A DNA stretch of 64,000 nt from DASRHD01 sp035485575. GTDB taxonomy: Bacteria; Verrucomicrobiota; Verrucomicrobiia; Opitutales; Opitutaceae. Of the stretch, positions 8,493 to 17,519 are shown one piece after another (position 1 is the first letter of the stretch; every line of letters begins with the position of its first letter). A program made the position numbers and the translations under genes. Where the stretch lies: NCBI GenBank assembly GCA_035485575.1, contig DATHNW010000016.1, positions 1-64,000 on the forward strand, in the 5' to 3' direction. Under the pieces are notes generated by a model. That model ran no database searches. It worked only from the letters and a program-made list of their open reading frames with translations, and was not told the DNA's origin.

Positions 8493-9203
8493 ATGAATCT
8501 GCGCGCCCTTGTCCTCGCCTCGGTTTTCCTTGCCGTTTTTGCCACCGGGCTGGCGCAATCCGATGACCAGTCGAGCGACCAGCCGGATGCGCCGCCGCCG
8601 CCTTTGCACGGCAAGGTCGAGGGCAACGTCTACACTTCCGCGACCGGGATGTTCCGCATGTCGATCCCGGTGCTGCCGGAATTGGGCGGCACAATCATCG
8701 ATACGGACAATGTCGTCACGTTCGAGGATTCCTTCAAGACGCACGTGAGCGTGGCGGCGTTTCCCGAGGACGCCGCGCAACACCAGGAGGACGACACCCG
8801 TGGACGGCGCGATTACCTGGTCTATTTTTTCAGCAACTACGTGCTGCCCGATTTTCAGAAGCGCTCGCCCGGGGCCAAAATCGAAAGCGCCCGGTTCCTG
8901 CCCGGCGCGGAAGATGGCGCGCTCATTGTCTATACGCTGCTGCCGGGCGGTTCGATGTTTGCCGACCACGTTTCGCTCAATGGGGATTCCGACCCATCGC
9001 TGGTGGCCAAACGCGGCAACCTGCTCTTCGTGAAGAACGGCTATGTTTTTGTCATCAGCACGGAGCTGGCCGAGCGTGTGCTCGAGCACACCACCTATCA
9101 CAAGACCACGGCGGAAGAGGATGAACTGCTGCACAACCGGTTGCTCGACCTGCTCGGCCGCATCGAGTTCGCCACGCCGTCTGCGGCCCCGGACAAAAAG
9201 TAG
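8493..9203 (+). CDS. Secreted protein of unknown function
   Basis: This 236-residue protein starts at ATG 8493 with a clear Sec signal (MNLRALVLASVFLAVFATGLAQ). The mature part begins with a Ser/Asp/Pro-rich linker (SDDQSSDQPDAPPPP), followed by an alpha/beta region with FRMSIPVLPELGG and a YLVYFFSNYVLPDFQKR stretch. I do not recognise a family. It is probably periplasmic. It runs in the same direction as rsmA and the membrane proteins after it. Confidence 0.75.
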   Translation: MNLRALVLASVFLAVFATGLAQSDDQSSDQPDAPPPPLHGKVEGNVYTSATGMFRMSIPVLPELGGTIIDTDNVVTFEDSFKTHVSVAAFPEDAAQHQEDDTRGRRDYLVYFFSNYVLPDFQKRSPGAKIESARFLPGAEDGALIVYTLLPGGSMFADHVSLNGDSDPSLVAKRGNLLFVKNGYVFVISTELAERVLEHTTYHKTTAEEDELLHNRLLDLLGRIEFATPSAAPDKK

Positions 9204-9261
9204 TTCACACCGCGGGAAATTTCCGCTCGCGCGCCGGCCCCGGCCGCGCCATGAGAAAGCC

Positions 9262-9510
9262 ATGTCACTCGAAAGCCTGCTGATTTTTCTCCTCGTCGGC
9301 GCGCTGGCCGGCTGGCTCAGCGGCCTGATCACGAAAGGTTCGGGTTTCGGCCTGCTTGGCAACGTCCTGGTCGGCATCGTCGGCGCCTTTCTCGGCGGAT
9401 TTTTGTTCAGGCTGCTCGGCATCGTTGCCTACGGGCTGCTCGGCCAGATTATTTTCGCCGTCATCGGAGCGCTGATCTTCCTCTATCTGCTGCGCTTCAT
9501 CAAAAAATGA
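9262..9510 (+). CDS. GlsB/YeaQ/YmgE-family small membrane protein
   Basis: These 82 residues are almost entirely hydrophobic and form three predicted membrane segments. The family pattern is clear: LLVGALAGWLSGLITKG, then GLLGNVLVGIVGAFLGG and a final hydrophobic helix ending RFIKK. This is the 'transglycosylase-associated' family, often stress-induced, with no established biochemical activity. The stop overlaps the next gene by four bases (ATGA), implying coupled translation with the lipoprotein that follows. Confidence 0.88.
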   Translation: MSLESLLIFLLVGALAGWLSGLITKGSGFGLLGNVLVGIVGAFLGGFLFRLLGIVAYGLLGQIIFAVIGALIFLYLLRFIKK

Positions 9511-10259
9511 GCGCGTCCTGGTGGGCGTCGGGACGGATCCTGGCCCGCCTGGCGCTGCTGCTGGGGGCCTGCCTGCTCCTCGAAGGCTGTGTTTACCTGC
9601 GGTTGCTGGAGCTTAAACACCAGTTTGCGGACTTCGACCGCTTCTTTGCCGTCGATGACTCCGACGGCCTGACCCTCACGCTGAAAAAGCCCGTGCTGGA
9701 AACGGAAGACCTGGCCTTTTTCGATCTCGCGCCCGAAAAGGAGATCCGGCTGGGTGTCGCGCGGCGCTGGCATTTGCGCTGGATCAAGGACTACACCATG
9801 CCGCACGAGCGGCCGGAGGACTACGAAGTGACGGCCGATTTTATCTTCGCGGAGGACAAGCTCCGGCGCGTCCACCTGCCCGAGCGCATCTTCGCCTTCA
9901 TGCCCAAGTCGCTCATCCTCTCGGCCCTGCGCTCGCTGGGGCATGCCCGGGTCGACCAGGCGAAGCAAAGCGCCAGCGCCGCCCTCTCCTCGTCTGCTGG
10001 CCTGCCGCTCACGCAGGCCGATCTGCTGCGTTTCCTGGGCGCGCCGCTTGATACCCAGAGTCGCGATGACGGCCGGCTGCTGGTCCATTATCGCTACACG
10101 GGGGTCTCAGCGTCGCAACCCGCAGGGAAAATCGACTTCACCTTCACGCTCGATCCCGTCACGAAAACGGTGCTGCACCTGCAAGGCCGGATGAAACATG
10201 CCGTGCTGGAATTCGACTGGCCCAAGCCGGTGGCACCGGCAAAATCTGCTCCGCCATGA
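9507..10259 (+). CDS. Putative lipoprotein of unknown function
   Basis: This 250-residue protein has a hydrophobic leader and a lipobox LLEGC (Cys at ~28), so it should be lipidated and envelope-bound. The mature part is soluble with no recognised domain; a C-terminal LDPVTKTVLHLQGRMKH beta hairpin is visible. It overlaps its neighbours by 4 bases at both ends (GlsB-like upstream, GNAT downstream), so the three genes form a tight operon. Confidence 0.75.
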   Translation: MSASWWASGRILARLALLLGACLLLEGCVYLRLLELKHQFADFDRFFAVDDSDGLTLTLKKPVLETEDLAFFDLAPEKEIRLGVARRWHLRWIKDYTMPHERPEDYEVTADFIFAEDKLRRVHLPERIFAFMPKSLILSALRSLGHARVDQAKQSASAALSSSAGLPLTQADLLRFLGAPLDTQSRDDGRLLVHYRYTGVSASQPAGKIDFTFTLDPVTKTVLHLQGRMKHAVLEFDWPKPVAPAKSAPP

Positions 10260-10756
10260 TCCTGCGCGACGCCAGCGAAGCCGACCTTCCCGCCATCGTG
10301 GAGATTTACAACGCCACGATTCCCGGCCGCATGGTTACCGCTGACATCGAACCCGTCAGCGTCGAGAGCCGCCGGCCATGGCTGCTTGAGCACAACCCGC
10401 GCACGCGCCCGATCTGGGCCGTGGATGATCCCGCCAGCGGACGAGTGTGCGCCTGGCTCAGCTTATCGTCGTTCCATAGCCGCCCGGCTTACCATCCCAC
10501 GGCCGAAGTCGGCCTTTACGTGGCGGAGGCGCACCGCGGCCATGGCATCGGAAAATTTCTTCTCGGTGAAGCCATCGACCGCGCGCCGGCCTGCGGGGTG
10601 CGCACGCTGCTGGGGTTGATTTGGGCGCACAATGAACCGAGCCTGCAGTTGTTTGAAAATTTTGGTTTTGTGCGATGGGGCCATCTGCCGCGCGTCGCCG
10701 AGCTCGACGCCGTGGAGCGCGACCTCGTCATCGTCGGCCGCCGCGTCGCACCCTGA
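10256..10756 (+). CDS. GNAT N-acetyltransferase, phosphinothricin acetyltransferase-like
   Basis: This 166-residue protein begins MILRDASEADLPAIVEIYNATI, the typical start of the PAT/YncA branch of GNAT enzymes. The acetyl-CoA loop is HRGHGIGKFLLGEAI and the C-terminal strand region contains NEPSLQLFENFGFVRWGHL. Members acetylate phosphinothricin, methionine sulfone/sulfoximine or other amino-acid analogues; the substrate here is unknown. The start overlaps the lipoprotein gene by 4 bases. Confidence 0.88.
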   Translation: MILRDASEADLPAIVEIYNATIPGRMVTADIEPVSVESRRPWLLEHNPRTRPIWAVDDPASGRVCAWLSLSSFHSRPAYHPTAEVGLYVAEAHRGHGIGKFLLGEAIDRAPACGVRTLLGLIWAHNEPSLQLFENFGFVRWGHLPRVAELDAVERDLVIVGRRVAP

Positions 10757-10809
10757 CGGCCTTTGCAGCCTTGCCCGGCGCGGTACGACGGGTCAGACCT
10801 CGACGTTTC

Positions 10810-11706
10810 ATGCCCTGGATCGTCGCCACCCTCGTGTCGGCCTTTTTTCTCGGATGCTACGAGCTTTTCATCAAGCACGCCGTCCGCGACAACGCCGTGC
10901 TGCCCGTGCTCTTCTTCAGCAACGCCTGCAGCGCCATGGTGTGGCTGCTGCTCATGGGCGTGCACGCACTGCATCCCGGCACGTTGCCCGCGGGCCTCGC
11001 GGTCGCGCCGCTGACGTTCCTTCAGCACCTGCAACTCCTGCTCAAGTCGGTCATCGTCGCGACCTCATGGATTTGCGGCTATTTCGCCGTCAAGCACCTG
11101 CCGGTCTCCATCGCGTCGCCCATTCGTGCGACCAGTCCGATCTGGACGCTCTTGGGCGCGCTCATCCTGCTGGCCGAGCGGCCGACGGGGCTGGAGCTGC
11201 TGGGCATCGCGACCACGCTGGCGTCATTCTTCGGTCTCTCGCTGGCCGGCCGGCGCGAAGGCATCCATTTTCATCGCGACAAGTGGATCGGCTGGCTCGT
11301 CGTGGGCACGATCTTCAACGGCATCAGCGCGCTCTACGATAAATACCTGCTCGGCCATGCCGGATTCGCCGCCTCGACCGTGCAGGCCTGGTTTTCCATC
11401 TACCTCGCTGTGCTTTTCCTGCCCTTGGCGATCGGCTGGAAACTCCGCTGGTGGCCGCGCCACGAATTTCACTGGCGCTGGAGCATTCCGCTGCTCTCGT
11501 GCGCCCTGCTGGTCGCGGACTTCGTTTATTTCGATGCGCTGCGCAATCCCCATGCGCTCATCTCGCTCGTGTCGAGCCTCCGCCGCGGCAGCGTACTGGT
11601 GGCGTTCGCGGGCAGCCTGCTCTTTTTTCGCGAACAAAACGGCCGGCAAAAGCTGCCCGCCGTCCTGGGTGTCCTCGCTGGCATCGTGTTGACCATCCTC
11701 GGATGA
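10810..11706 (+). CDS. EamA/DMT-family permease
   Basis: This 298-residue protein has about ten hydrophobic segments in two repeated halves, the DMT/EamA layout. The ATG at 10810 (MPWIVATLVSAFFLGCYELF) starts directly at the first helix; the open frame extends further upstream but only as a shadow of the GNAT gene. HLPVSIASPIRATSPIW and the matching second-half ISLVSSLRRGSVLVAF are the family's characteristic helix-4 and helix-9 motifs. The substrate is unknown; metabolite export is typical. Confidence 0.88.
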   Translation: MPWIVATLVSAFFLGCYELFIKHAVRDNAVLPVLFFSNACSAMVWLLLMGVHALHPGTLPAGLAVAPLTFLQHLQLLLKSVIVATSWICGYFAVKHLPVSIASPIRATSPIWTLLGALILLAERPTGLELLGIATTLASFFGLSLAGRREGIHFHRDKWIGWLVVGTIFNGISALYDKYLLGHAGFAASTVQAWFSIYLAVLFLPLAIGWKLRWWPRHEFHWRWSIPLLSCALLVADFVYFDALRNPHALISLVSSLRRGSVLVAFAGSLLFFREQNGRQKLPAVLGVLAGIVLTILG

Positions 11707-11715
11707 CGCTGGCGG

Positions 11716-11901
11716 TCAGTCGGTCCTCAACCGGGCCACTTCCTCCTGTGCGTGGTTGATCTTTTCCAGCGCTTCCACAATCGCATAGCCGGCTTCTCCT
11801 GAAACGTAATGCACGGCACCGACAATGGTGGCCAGCGTGGCCCGCACGATCTGCAGGTCTTCGTCGAGGATTTTTACATTCAATAAATTTGGGGACTCCA
11901 T
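11716..11901 (-). CDS. Small hypothetical protein, 61 aa
   Basis: This short minus-strand ORF starts at ATG 11901. It contains one amphipathic helix-rich stretch (AIVEALEKINHAQEEVARL) and no Cys, signal or membrane segment. It lies between convergent/divergent neighbours with its own space and is not a shadow of a real gene. No family is recognised. Confidence 0.5.
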   Translation of the reverse strand: MESPNLLNVKILDEDLQIVRATLATIVGAVHYVSGEAGYAIVEALEKINHAQEEVARLRTD

Positions 11902-11988
11902 AATGACAGTCCGACGCCTGCGGGGCGAAATAGTTTCCTCGAGATTTACTTAAGTTTAAAATCACGCGGGCGCTTTGACCGGGCTTGC

Positions 11989-12927
11989 ATGCGCGAACGA
12001 TTCCATTTCTTCTCTCGCGCCAATCCCCTGGCTTGCTTTCCCATGTGCGCTTTCGCCCCACGTGATACCGTCCGGAAATTTTTTATCCGGGCCGGCCTGC
12101 TCACCGAAATTGCGGCGATGGCGGCTCTGCTGACCGGCCAGACTCCGCCGGACTCGTCGGCTTCGTCGCCGGCTCCGGCCGTGCCGGTTGCTTTCGTTCC
12201 GCTCGGGCTGCCCACGGCGGCCAGCGAGCACCTTTTTCTGATCCATTGCGCGCCGTGCCACGGTCCGCATGGCGAAGGCGCTGTCGGCCCCACCCTGGCC
12301 GCGGCCCATCTTCCACGCGCCTCCTCGGAGGAAGCGCTGCTCAAAATCATCACCAGGGGCATCGAGGGCACGGAAATGCCCCGCTCGCGGCTGGAGCCGG
12401 ACGAAATCCGGCAGGTCGCCGCCTGGGTCTGGCAGCTGGGAAAAATCGCCCCCGAAAAAATACCCGGCGATGCCGGACACGGCCGCCAGCTTTACTTCGC
12501 GAAGGGCGGCTGCGTGCAATGCCACAGCATCGGCGGCCACGGCGGCAGCATCGGCCCGGATCTGACGGATGTCGGCCTCCGCCGTGGCGCCAGCTATCTC
12601 CGGCGCGCACTCGTCGATCCGGGCGCCGACGTGCCGAAGAGTTTTTCCAGCTACCGTTCCGAAGTGAGCCTGCCGGACAATTTCCTGTTGGTTCGTGTGG
12701 TTACCAAGGACGGCCGCGAGATCACCGGCGTGCGGATCAACGAGGACACGTTCTCCATCCAGCTCCGCGATTTCTCCAGTCATATCCATTCGTTTTTCAA
12801 ATCGGACCTCGCCGAACTGCACAAGGACTGGGGCCAGTCGCCCATGCCTCCGTACGGCGCGGTCTTCACCCCGGCCGAACTTGATGATCTTGTGGCCTTC
12901 CTTTCCTCCCTTCGCGGCGAACCATGA
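11989..12927 (+). CDS. Dihaem cytochrome c, probable electron acceptor of the PQQ dehydrogenase
   Basis: This 312-residue protein has two c-type haem sites, CAPCH (87-91) and CVQCH (175-179), each followed by a downstream Met candidate. The N-terminal hydrophobic stretch around 35-50 could be an export signal; the start is uncertain and a later start near MAALLTGQ would shorten it. The C-terminal ~100 residues form a beta-rich domain (ITGVRINEDTFSIQLRDF) seen in cytochromes of the Planctomycetes/Verrucomicrobia/Acidobacteria type. Its stop overlaps the PQQ dehydrogenase start by 4 bases, so it is expected to take electrons from that enzyme in the periplasm. Confidence 0.88.
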   Translation: MRERFHFFSRANPLACFPMCAFAPRDTVRKFFIRAGLLTEIAAMAALLTGQTPPDSSASSPAPAVPVAFVPLGLPTAASEHLFLIHCAPCHGPHGEGAVGPTLAAAHLPRASSEEALLKIITRGIEGTEMPRSRLEPDEIRQVAAWVWQLGKIAPEKIPGDAGHGRQLYFAKGGCVQCHSIGGHGGSIGPDLTDVGLRRGASYLRRALVDPGADVPKSFSSYRSEVSLPDNFLLVRVVTKDGREITGVRINEDTFSIQLRDFSSHIHSFFKSDLAELHKDWGQSPMPPYGAVFTPAELDDLVAFLSSLRGEP

Positions 12928-14507
12928 AAAGACCTCTCTTTCTTTTGCTCATGCTTGTTTCCGCGGCCCGCGCGCAGGTGTCGTATGAGCGCATTCTCAA
13001 CGCGGGAAAGGAGCCGGGTAACTGGCTCACCTATTCCGGCAACTACGCCGGACAGCGCTACTCCCCGCTTGCGGAGCTCACCCCCGCCAACGTCGCGGAG
13101 CTGAAGCCCGCCTGGGTCTTCCAATCACGCGAAGCGGGCAAGATGGAGACGTCGCCCATCGTGATCGACGGCATCCTCTACATCACTGAAAAGCCATACA
13201 TCGTCACGGCGATCGACGGCCGCACCGGACGGCCGCTGTGGACGTACCGACGCAACGCCGTGCCCGAGGTGCCGACCTGCTGCGGCTCAGTCAACCGCGG
13301 CCTGGCCATCCTCGGCGACACGCTCTATTTTGGCACGCTGGACGCGCATCTTGTCGCGCTCGACATCAATACCGGCAAAGAGCGCTGGGACATCACCGTT
13401 GCAGACTACACCAAGGGATATTCTATCACCGCCGCACCCCTGGCGGTGAAGGACAAGATCATCGTCGGCATTGCCGGCGGCGAATTCGGCATCCGCGGAT
13501 TTCTCGACGCTTACGACGCGAAGACGGGCCAGCTCGCCTGGCGTTTCTGGACCGTGCCGGCGCCGGGCGAGCCCGGCCACGAAACCTGGGGCGCCGGCGA
13601 CAGCTGGCAGCATGGCGGCGGGCCGACCTGGGTGACGGGAACGTATGATCCCGAGCTTAACACCCTTTACTGGGGCACCGGCAATCCCGGCCCCGATTAC
13701 AACGGCGACAACCGGCCGGGCGACAATCTTTACACCGACTGCCTGCTGGCCCTCGATCCTGACACCGGCAAGTTGCGCTGGTATTTCCAATACACGCCGC
13801 ACGACCTGCATGACTGGGATTCGAACCAGGTGCCGGTGCTGGCGGATGCGGTGGTCAACGGTCGCCCGCGCAAGCTCGTGCTGCAGGCCAACCGCAATTC
13901 ATTTTATTACGTGATTGACCGTGAAACCGGCGAATTTCTGGCCGGCACGGACTATGCAAAGCAAACCTGGGCCAAGGGACTCGACGAACACGGCCGGCCG
14001 ATTCTTTTGTCGCATACCGAACCGACGCCCGAAGGCGTCCTTATCTATCCCGGCCTGGCTGGCGCGACCAACTGGTTCAGCCCGTCCTACAGCCCGAAAA
14101 ACCAATTGTTTTACGTGCAGGCGCAGGAGGACTATGCCGAGGTTTTCTACAAGCTGCAGGGCGACTACGCCCCGGGCGATCATTTCGACGGCGGCGGCAC
14201 GCGCAGCGTGGACGGCAGCGAGCCCTACGCTGTCATCAAAGCCCTTGAGCCGACGACCGGGCACATCCGGTGGGAATTCAAGCTGCACGCCGGGCCCTCC
14301 GCGGGCGTCCTCTCGACCGCAGGCGGCCTGGTCTTCAGTGGCAACCGCGAGGGCAGTTTTTTCGCGCTCGATGCGGAATCCGGCCAGCCGCTCTGGCATT
14401 TCCAGACCGGCGGCCTGATCTGGGCCAGCCCCATCAGCTACGAACTCGACGGCAAACAGTACATCGCCATCGCGGCCGGCACTTCGATTTTCGTGTTCGC
14501 ACGGTAA
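12924..14507 (+). CDS. PQQ-dependent alcohol/aldehyde dehydrogenase with lanthanide-type active site
   Basis: This 527-residue periplasmic quinoprotein has a short Sec signal (cleavage after ARA, ~17) and an eight-blade propeller. The vicinal Cys pair C119-C120 (TCCGSV) that stacks on PQQ is present. Metal-site residues line up with XoxF-type methanol dehydrogenases: E187 (GGEFGIRG), N254 (GTGNPGP), catalytic D297 and D299 in HDLHDWDSN. The extra Asp two residues after the catalytic Asp is the accepted marker for rare-earth instead of calcium use. The protein is shorter than XoxF (~600) and resembles the acidobacterial PQQ-ADH branch. It is coupled to a dihaem cytochrome c. The substrate is unknown. 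Confidence 0.9.
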   Translation: MKRPLFLLLMLVSAARAQVSYERILNAGKEPGNWLTYSGNYAGQRYSPLAELTPANVAELKPAWVFQSREAGKMETSPIVIDGILYITEKPYIVTAIDGRTGRPLWTYRRNAVPEVPTCCGSVNRGLAILGDTLYFGTLDAHLVALDINTGKERWDITVADYTKGYSITAAPLAVKDKIIVGIAGGEFGIRGFLDAYDAKTGQLAWRFWTVPAPGEPGHETWGAGDSWQHGGGPTWVTGTYDPELNTLYWGTGNPGPDYNGDNRPGDNLYTDCLLALDPDTGKLRWYFQYTPHDLHDWDSNQVPVLADAVVNGRPRKLVLQANRNSFYYVIDRETGEFLAGTDYAKQTWAKGLDEHGRPILLSHTEPTPEGVLIYPGLAGATNWFSPSYSPKNQLFYVQAQEDYAEVFYKLQGDYAPGDHFDGGGTRSVDGSEPYAVIKALEPTTGHIRWEFKLHAGPSAGVLSTAGGLVFSGNREGSFFALDAESGQPLWHFQTGGLIWASPISYELDGKQYIAIAAGTSIFVFAR

Positions 14508-14529
14508 AGCGGAAACCGCTCGGCCGCCC

Positions 14530-15846
14530 TCACATGTGCGCGATCATGTTGTCGCCGAATTCGCTGCACTTGATCTCGGTCGCACCGGTCATCTGGCGGG
14601 CGAAGTCGTAGGTCACTTTCTTCGAGCCGATGGCGCCATTGAGGCCCTTGAGGATAAGCTCGGCGGCCTCGTTCCAGCCAAGGTAGCGGAACATCATTTC
14701 GCCGGAGAGCACAACCGATCCGGGGTTGACGACGTCCTTGTCTGCGTACTTCGGCGCGGTGCCGTGCGTGGCCTCGAAGATGGCGTGGCCGGTGATGTAA
14801 TTGATGTTGCCGCCGGGCGCGATGCCGATGCCGCCGACCTGGGCGGCCAGCGCGTCGGAGAGGTAATCGCCGTTGAGATTGAGCGTCGCAATGACATCGA
14901 AATCGGTCGGGCGCGTGAGCACCTGCTGCAGCGTGATGTCGGCGATGCTGTCCTTGATGACCAGGCCGGCGCCGGCCCGGCCCTCGGGAATCTTGCACCA
15001 GGGGCCGCTGTCGATTTCGACTGCACCGAAATGCTCCTTGGCGACCTGATAACCCCAGTCGCGGAAGGCGCCCTCGGTGAACTTCATGATGTTGCCCTTG
15101 TGTACGAGCGTGACGCTCTTGCGCTTGTTCTTGATCGCGTAGCTGATCGCACTGTGGATCAGGCGCACGCTGCCGGAATAGCTCACCGGCTTGATGCCGA
15201 TGCCGACCTGCACATCGGTGGGAAAATCCTTTGCGCCGACGAGCTTCCAGAATTCGTCCGCCTTGGCCCGGGTGCTGAAGCGAATCTTGTCGAATGCCTT
15301 GGGGAATTCCTTGGCGAGGAAGTCGAGGATCTTCTGGGCCTCGGGCGTGCCAGAGGCGTATTCGATGCCGGCGTAAATGTCCTCGGTGTTTTCGCGGAAG
15401 ATGACCATGTCCACCTTTTCCGGATGCTTCACCGGCGACGGCACGCCGGTGAACCACTGCACCGGGCGCAGGCATACGTAGAGGTCGAGCATCTGGCGGA
15501 GCGCGACGTTGAGCGAGCGGATGCCGCCGCCAACGGGCGTGGTCAGCGGGCCCTTGATGCCGACCAGATATTGCTTGAACGCCTCGATGGTGTCGTTGGG
15601 CAGCCAGTTATTGAAGCGCTTGAAGCTCTCCTCGCCGGCGAAGACCTCCAGCCAAGAGACCTTCTTCTTGCCGCCGTAGGCCTTCTTCACCGCGGCATCA
15701 AAAACGCGCACGGAGGCAGCCCAGATGTCGGGGCCGGTGCCGTCGCCACGGATGAACGGGATGATGGGATTGTCCGGTACGCTGAGTTTGCCGCCAGCGA
15801 TGGTGATCTTGGCGCCGGCGGACGGAGTGACGTCTTTGTGAGGCAT
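14530..15846 (-). CDS. icd: NADP-dependent isocitrate dehydrogenase
   Basis: Icd oxidatively decarboxylates isocitrate to 2-oxoglutarate in the TCA cycle. The 438-residue length is that of the dimeric E. coli-type enzyme. IPFIRGDGTGPDIW opens the fold, GGGIRSLNVALRQ carries the substrate-binding and regulatory Ser, and FRENTEDIYAGIEY is conserved. GTAPKYA with Lys-Tyr after the HGT-equivalent loop points to NADP rather than NAD. It is convergent with the PQQ dehydrogenase, the stops being 22 bases apart. Confidence 0.97.
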   Translation of the reverse strand: MPHKDVTPSAGAKITIAGGKLSVPDNPIIPFIRGDGTGPDIWAASVRVFDAAVKKAYGGKKKVSWLEVFAGEESFKRFNNWLPNDTIEAFKQYLVGIKGPLTTPVGGGIRSLNVALRQMLDLYVCLRPVQWFTGVPSPVKHPEKVDMVIFRENTEDIYAGIEYASGTPEAQKILDFLAKEFPKAFDKIRFSTRAKADEFWKLVGAKDFPTDVQVGIGIKPVSYSGSVRLIHSAISYAIKNKRKSVTLVHKGNIMKFTEGAFRDWGYQVAKEHFGAVEIDSGPWCKIPEGRAGAGLVIKDSIADITLQQVLTRPTDFDVIATLNLNGDYLSDALAAQVGGIGIAPGGNINYITGHAIFEATHGTAPKYADKDVVNPGSVVLSGEMMFRYLGWNEAAELILKGLNGAIGSKKVTYDFARQMTGATEIKCSEFGDNMIAHM

Positions 15847-15882
15847 GTTGAAGCGGGAGAGTTTTGGAAAAGGTGGTAGGGT

Positions 15883-17076
15883 TTATTTTTTCAAACCAGC
15901 GCAGAATTTCGCGAGTCGGCCGGCGCCCTTGGCGATGATCTCATCGCTCGTCGCGTAGCTAAGCCGCAAGTAGCCCTCGGCGCCGAATGCGCCGCCGGGG
16001 ACGGCCGCGACTTTTTCCTGCTCGAGCAGGCGCGCGCAAAAGTCCTGCGAGCTGAGGCCGAATTGGGCGATATTGGGAAACAGGTAAAATGCGCCCTGGG
16101 CCAGCAGGCACGACACGCCGGGAATCTTGTTGAGCTCCGCGTGCAGGAATTTCCGCCGGCGATCGAACGCGGCCATCATGCCGGCCAGCGCTGAGCGGGC
16201 CTTGTCCCTCTCGCGCAGCGCGGCGAGCGCGCCGTATTGAGCGAACGTCGTGGCGTTGGATGTCATCTGGCTTTGCAGTTCGCCCACGGCCTTGGCGATG
16301 GGCGCGGCGGCCACCAGCGTGCCGAGGCGCCAGCCGGTCATCGAGTAGGTCTTGCTGAAGCCCGAGACGACGATGGTGCGGGCCGCCGCCTCGGGACTCA
16401 GGGTGGCCAGACAGGTCGGCTGCGCGCCGTCATAAACGAGGTGCTCGTAGATTTCGTCGGACAGGATGTAGAGATTGTGCCGCAGCGCCACGGCGACGAG
16501 CGCCGCGAGTTCCGCGCGCGTGTAGACCGCGCCGGTCGGATTTGACGGTGAGTTGAGGATCAGCAGCTTCGAGCGCGGCGTGATGGCGGCCTCGAGCTGG
16601 GCGGGCGTGAGCTTGAAGCCGGTAGTGTCATCCGCGAGCACGGCGCGCGGCACCGCGCCGGCGAGTTTGGCCATCTCGGGATAGCTCACCCAGTAAGGCG
16701 CGGGGATGATGACTTCGTCGCCCGGCGAGCAGACCGCCAAGATCGCGAGATAACAGGAAAATTTGCCGCCGGGGCTGACCACGACCTGCGCCGGCGTGAT
16801 CTTCAGGCCGTAGTCGACGCCATATTTGTCCACCAGCGCAGCGCGCAATTCGTCGATGCCCGGGGTGGCGGCGTACTTCGTCTTGCCGCCGCGGAGCGCG
16901 GCGATGCAGGCGTCCTTGATGAAGTCGGGCGTGTCGAAGTCCGGCTCGCCTGCGGCGAAGCTGCAGACGTCCTCACCGGTGGCCTTGAGCGCCTTTGCTT
17001 TCGCGTCAATGGCGAGCGTCGGGGACGGCGCAATGTTCTGGGCCCAGGTGGATAACGGCGAAGGCGAAGTGCTCAT
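15883..17076 (-). CDS. Class I/II pyridoxal-phosphate aminotransferase (aspartate aminotransferase type)
   Basis: This 397-residue enzyme of the AspB/Ib-gamma group has SFAAGEPDFDTP near the start, LNSPSNPTGAVYTR, LSDEIYEHLVYDG and the PLP-lysine segment SGFSKTYSMTGWRLG. A C-terminal Arg (LRLSYATS) should bind the alpha-carboxylate. It is most likely an aspartate or aspartate/prephenate aminotransferase. It lies directly upstream of icd in transcription (36 bases), which fits a 2-oxoglutarate/glutamate-linked role. A second class I aminotransferase lies at 27057. Confidence 0.93.
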   Translation of the reverse strand: MSTSPSPLSTWAQNIAPSPTLAIDAKAKALKATGEDVCSFAAGEPDFDTPDFIKDACIAALRGGKTKYAATPGIDELRAALVDKYGVDYGLKITPAQVVVSPGGKFSCYLAILAVCSPGDEVIIPAPYWVSYPEMAKLAGAVPRAVLADDTTGFKLTPAQLEAAITPRSKLLILNSPSNPTGAVYTRAELAALVAVALRHNLYILSDEIYEHLVYDGAQPTCLATLSPEAAARTIVVSGFSKTYSMTGWRLGTLVAAAPIAKAVGELQSQMTSNATTFAQYGALAALRERDKARSALAGMMAAFDRRRKFLHAELNKIPGVSCLLAQGAFYLFPNIAQFGLSSQDFCARLLEQEKVAAVPGGAFGAEGYLRLSYATSDEIIAKGAGRLAKFCAGLKK

Positions 17077-17162
17077 GCGAAAGGGCCCGAGGACTAAACG
17101 AGCGCGCCCATGGAAGGCAAGCCCGGCGCACGCACTGGCTTTTCCGCCCGGCTTTCAGCCGG

Positions 17163-17519
17163 TCAGCGGGAGCCGGTCTTCTTTTTCTTGGCCGGCGCCG
17201 TTTTTGCGCCGCCTTTTTTAGCGGACTTCACCTGAAACCCGCCCAAGGCGCCGCGGAGGAGCTCGCCCACGCTGATCTTGTTTTTCCTCGAATAACGGGC
17301 CAGCCGGTCCTTCAAGGCGACGGGCAGGCGCACGGAAATCTGCCGGTGTTCCCGCTCTGGCGCGCTGAAACGGTTGAAATCGAACCCGGCGAGGGCTTCG
17401 CGCACCACTTCGCTGGTCGAGCGCAGGGTGAGCGCCCGGCGGCACGCCTCGATTTTTGCAATAAGCTCGAGGGGCAGGTCAAAAGTAAGGGGCTGGCTGG
17501 TGGGCGTTTTCTTGGCCAT
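17163..17519 (-). CDS. Tandem ribbon-helix-helix protein with lysine-rich tail
   Basis: This 118-residue protein contains two successive ribbon-helix-helix units. In the first, strand LTFDLP (11-16) is followed by two helices to ~46; in the second, strand QISVRLP (60-66) is followed by two helices to ~94. The tail (97-118) is almost all Lys, Ala and Gly (KKGGAKTAPAKKKK). RHH proteins normally dimerise to make one DNA-binding sheet; here one chain could form it alone. No toxin gene is adjacent. It is probably a DNA-binding regulator or nucleoid protein; I do not recognise a named family. Confidence 0.75.
   Translation of the reverse strand: MAKKTPTSQPLTFDLPLELIAKIEACRRALTLRSTSEVVREALAGFDFNRFSAPEREHRQISVRLPVALKDRLARYSRKNKISVGELLRGALGGFQVKSAKKGGAKTAPAKKKKTGSR

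Noticed and set aside
14536..15879. 447-codon plus-strand ORF opposite icd
   Set aside because: Shadow of icd; composition is typical of third-position GC bias and no motif is seen.
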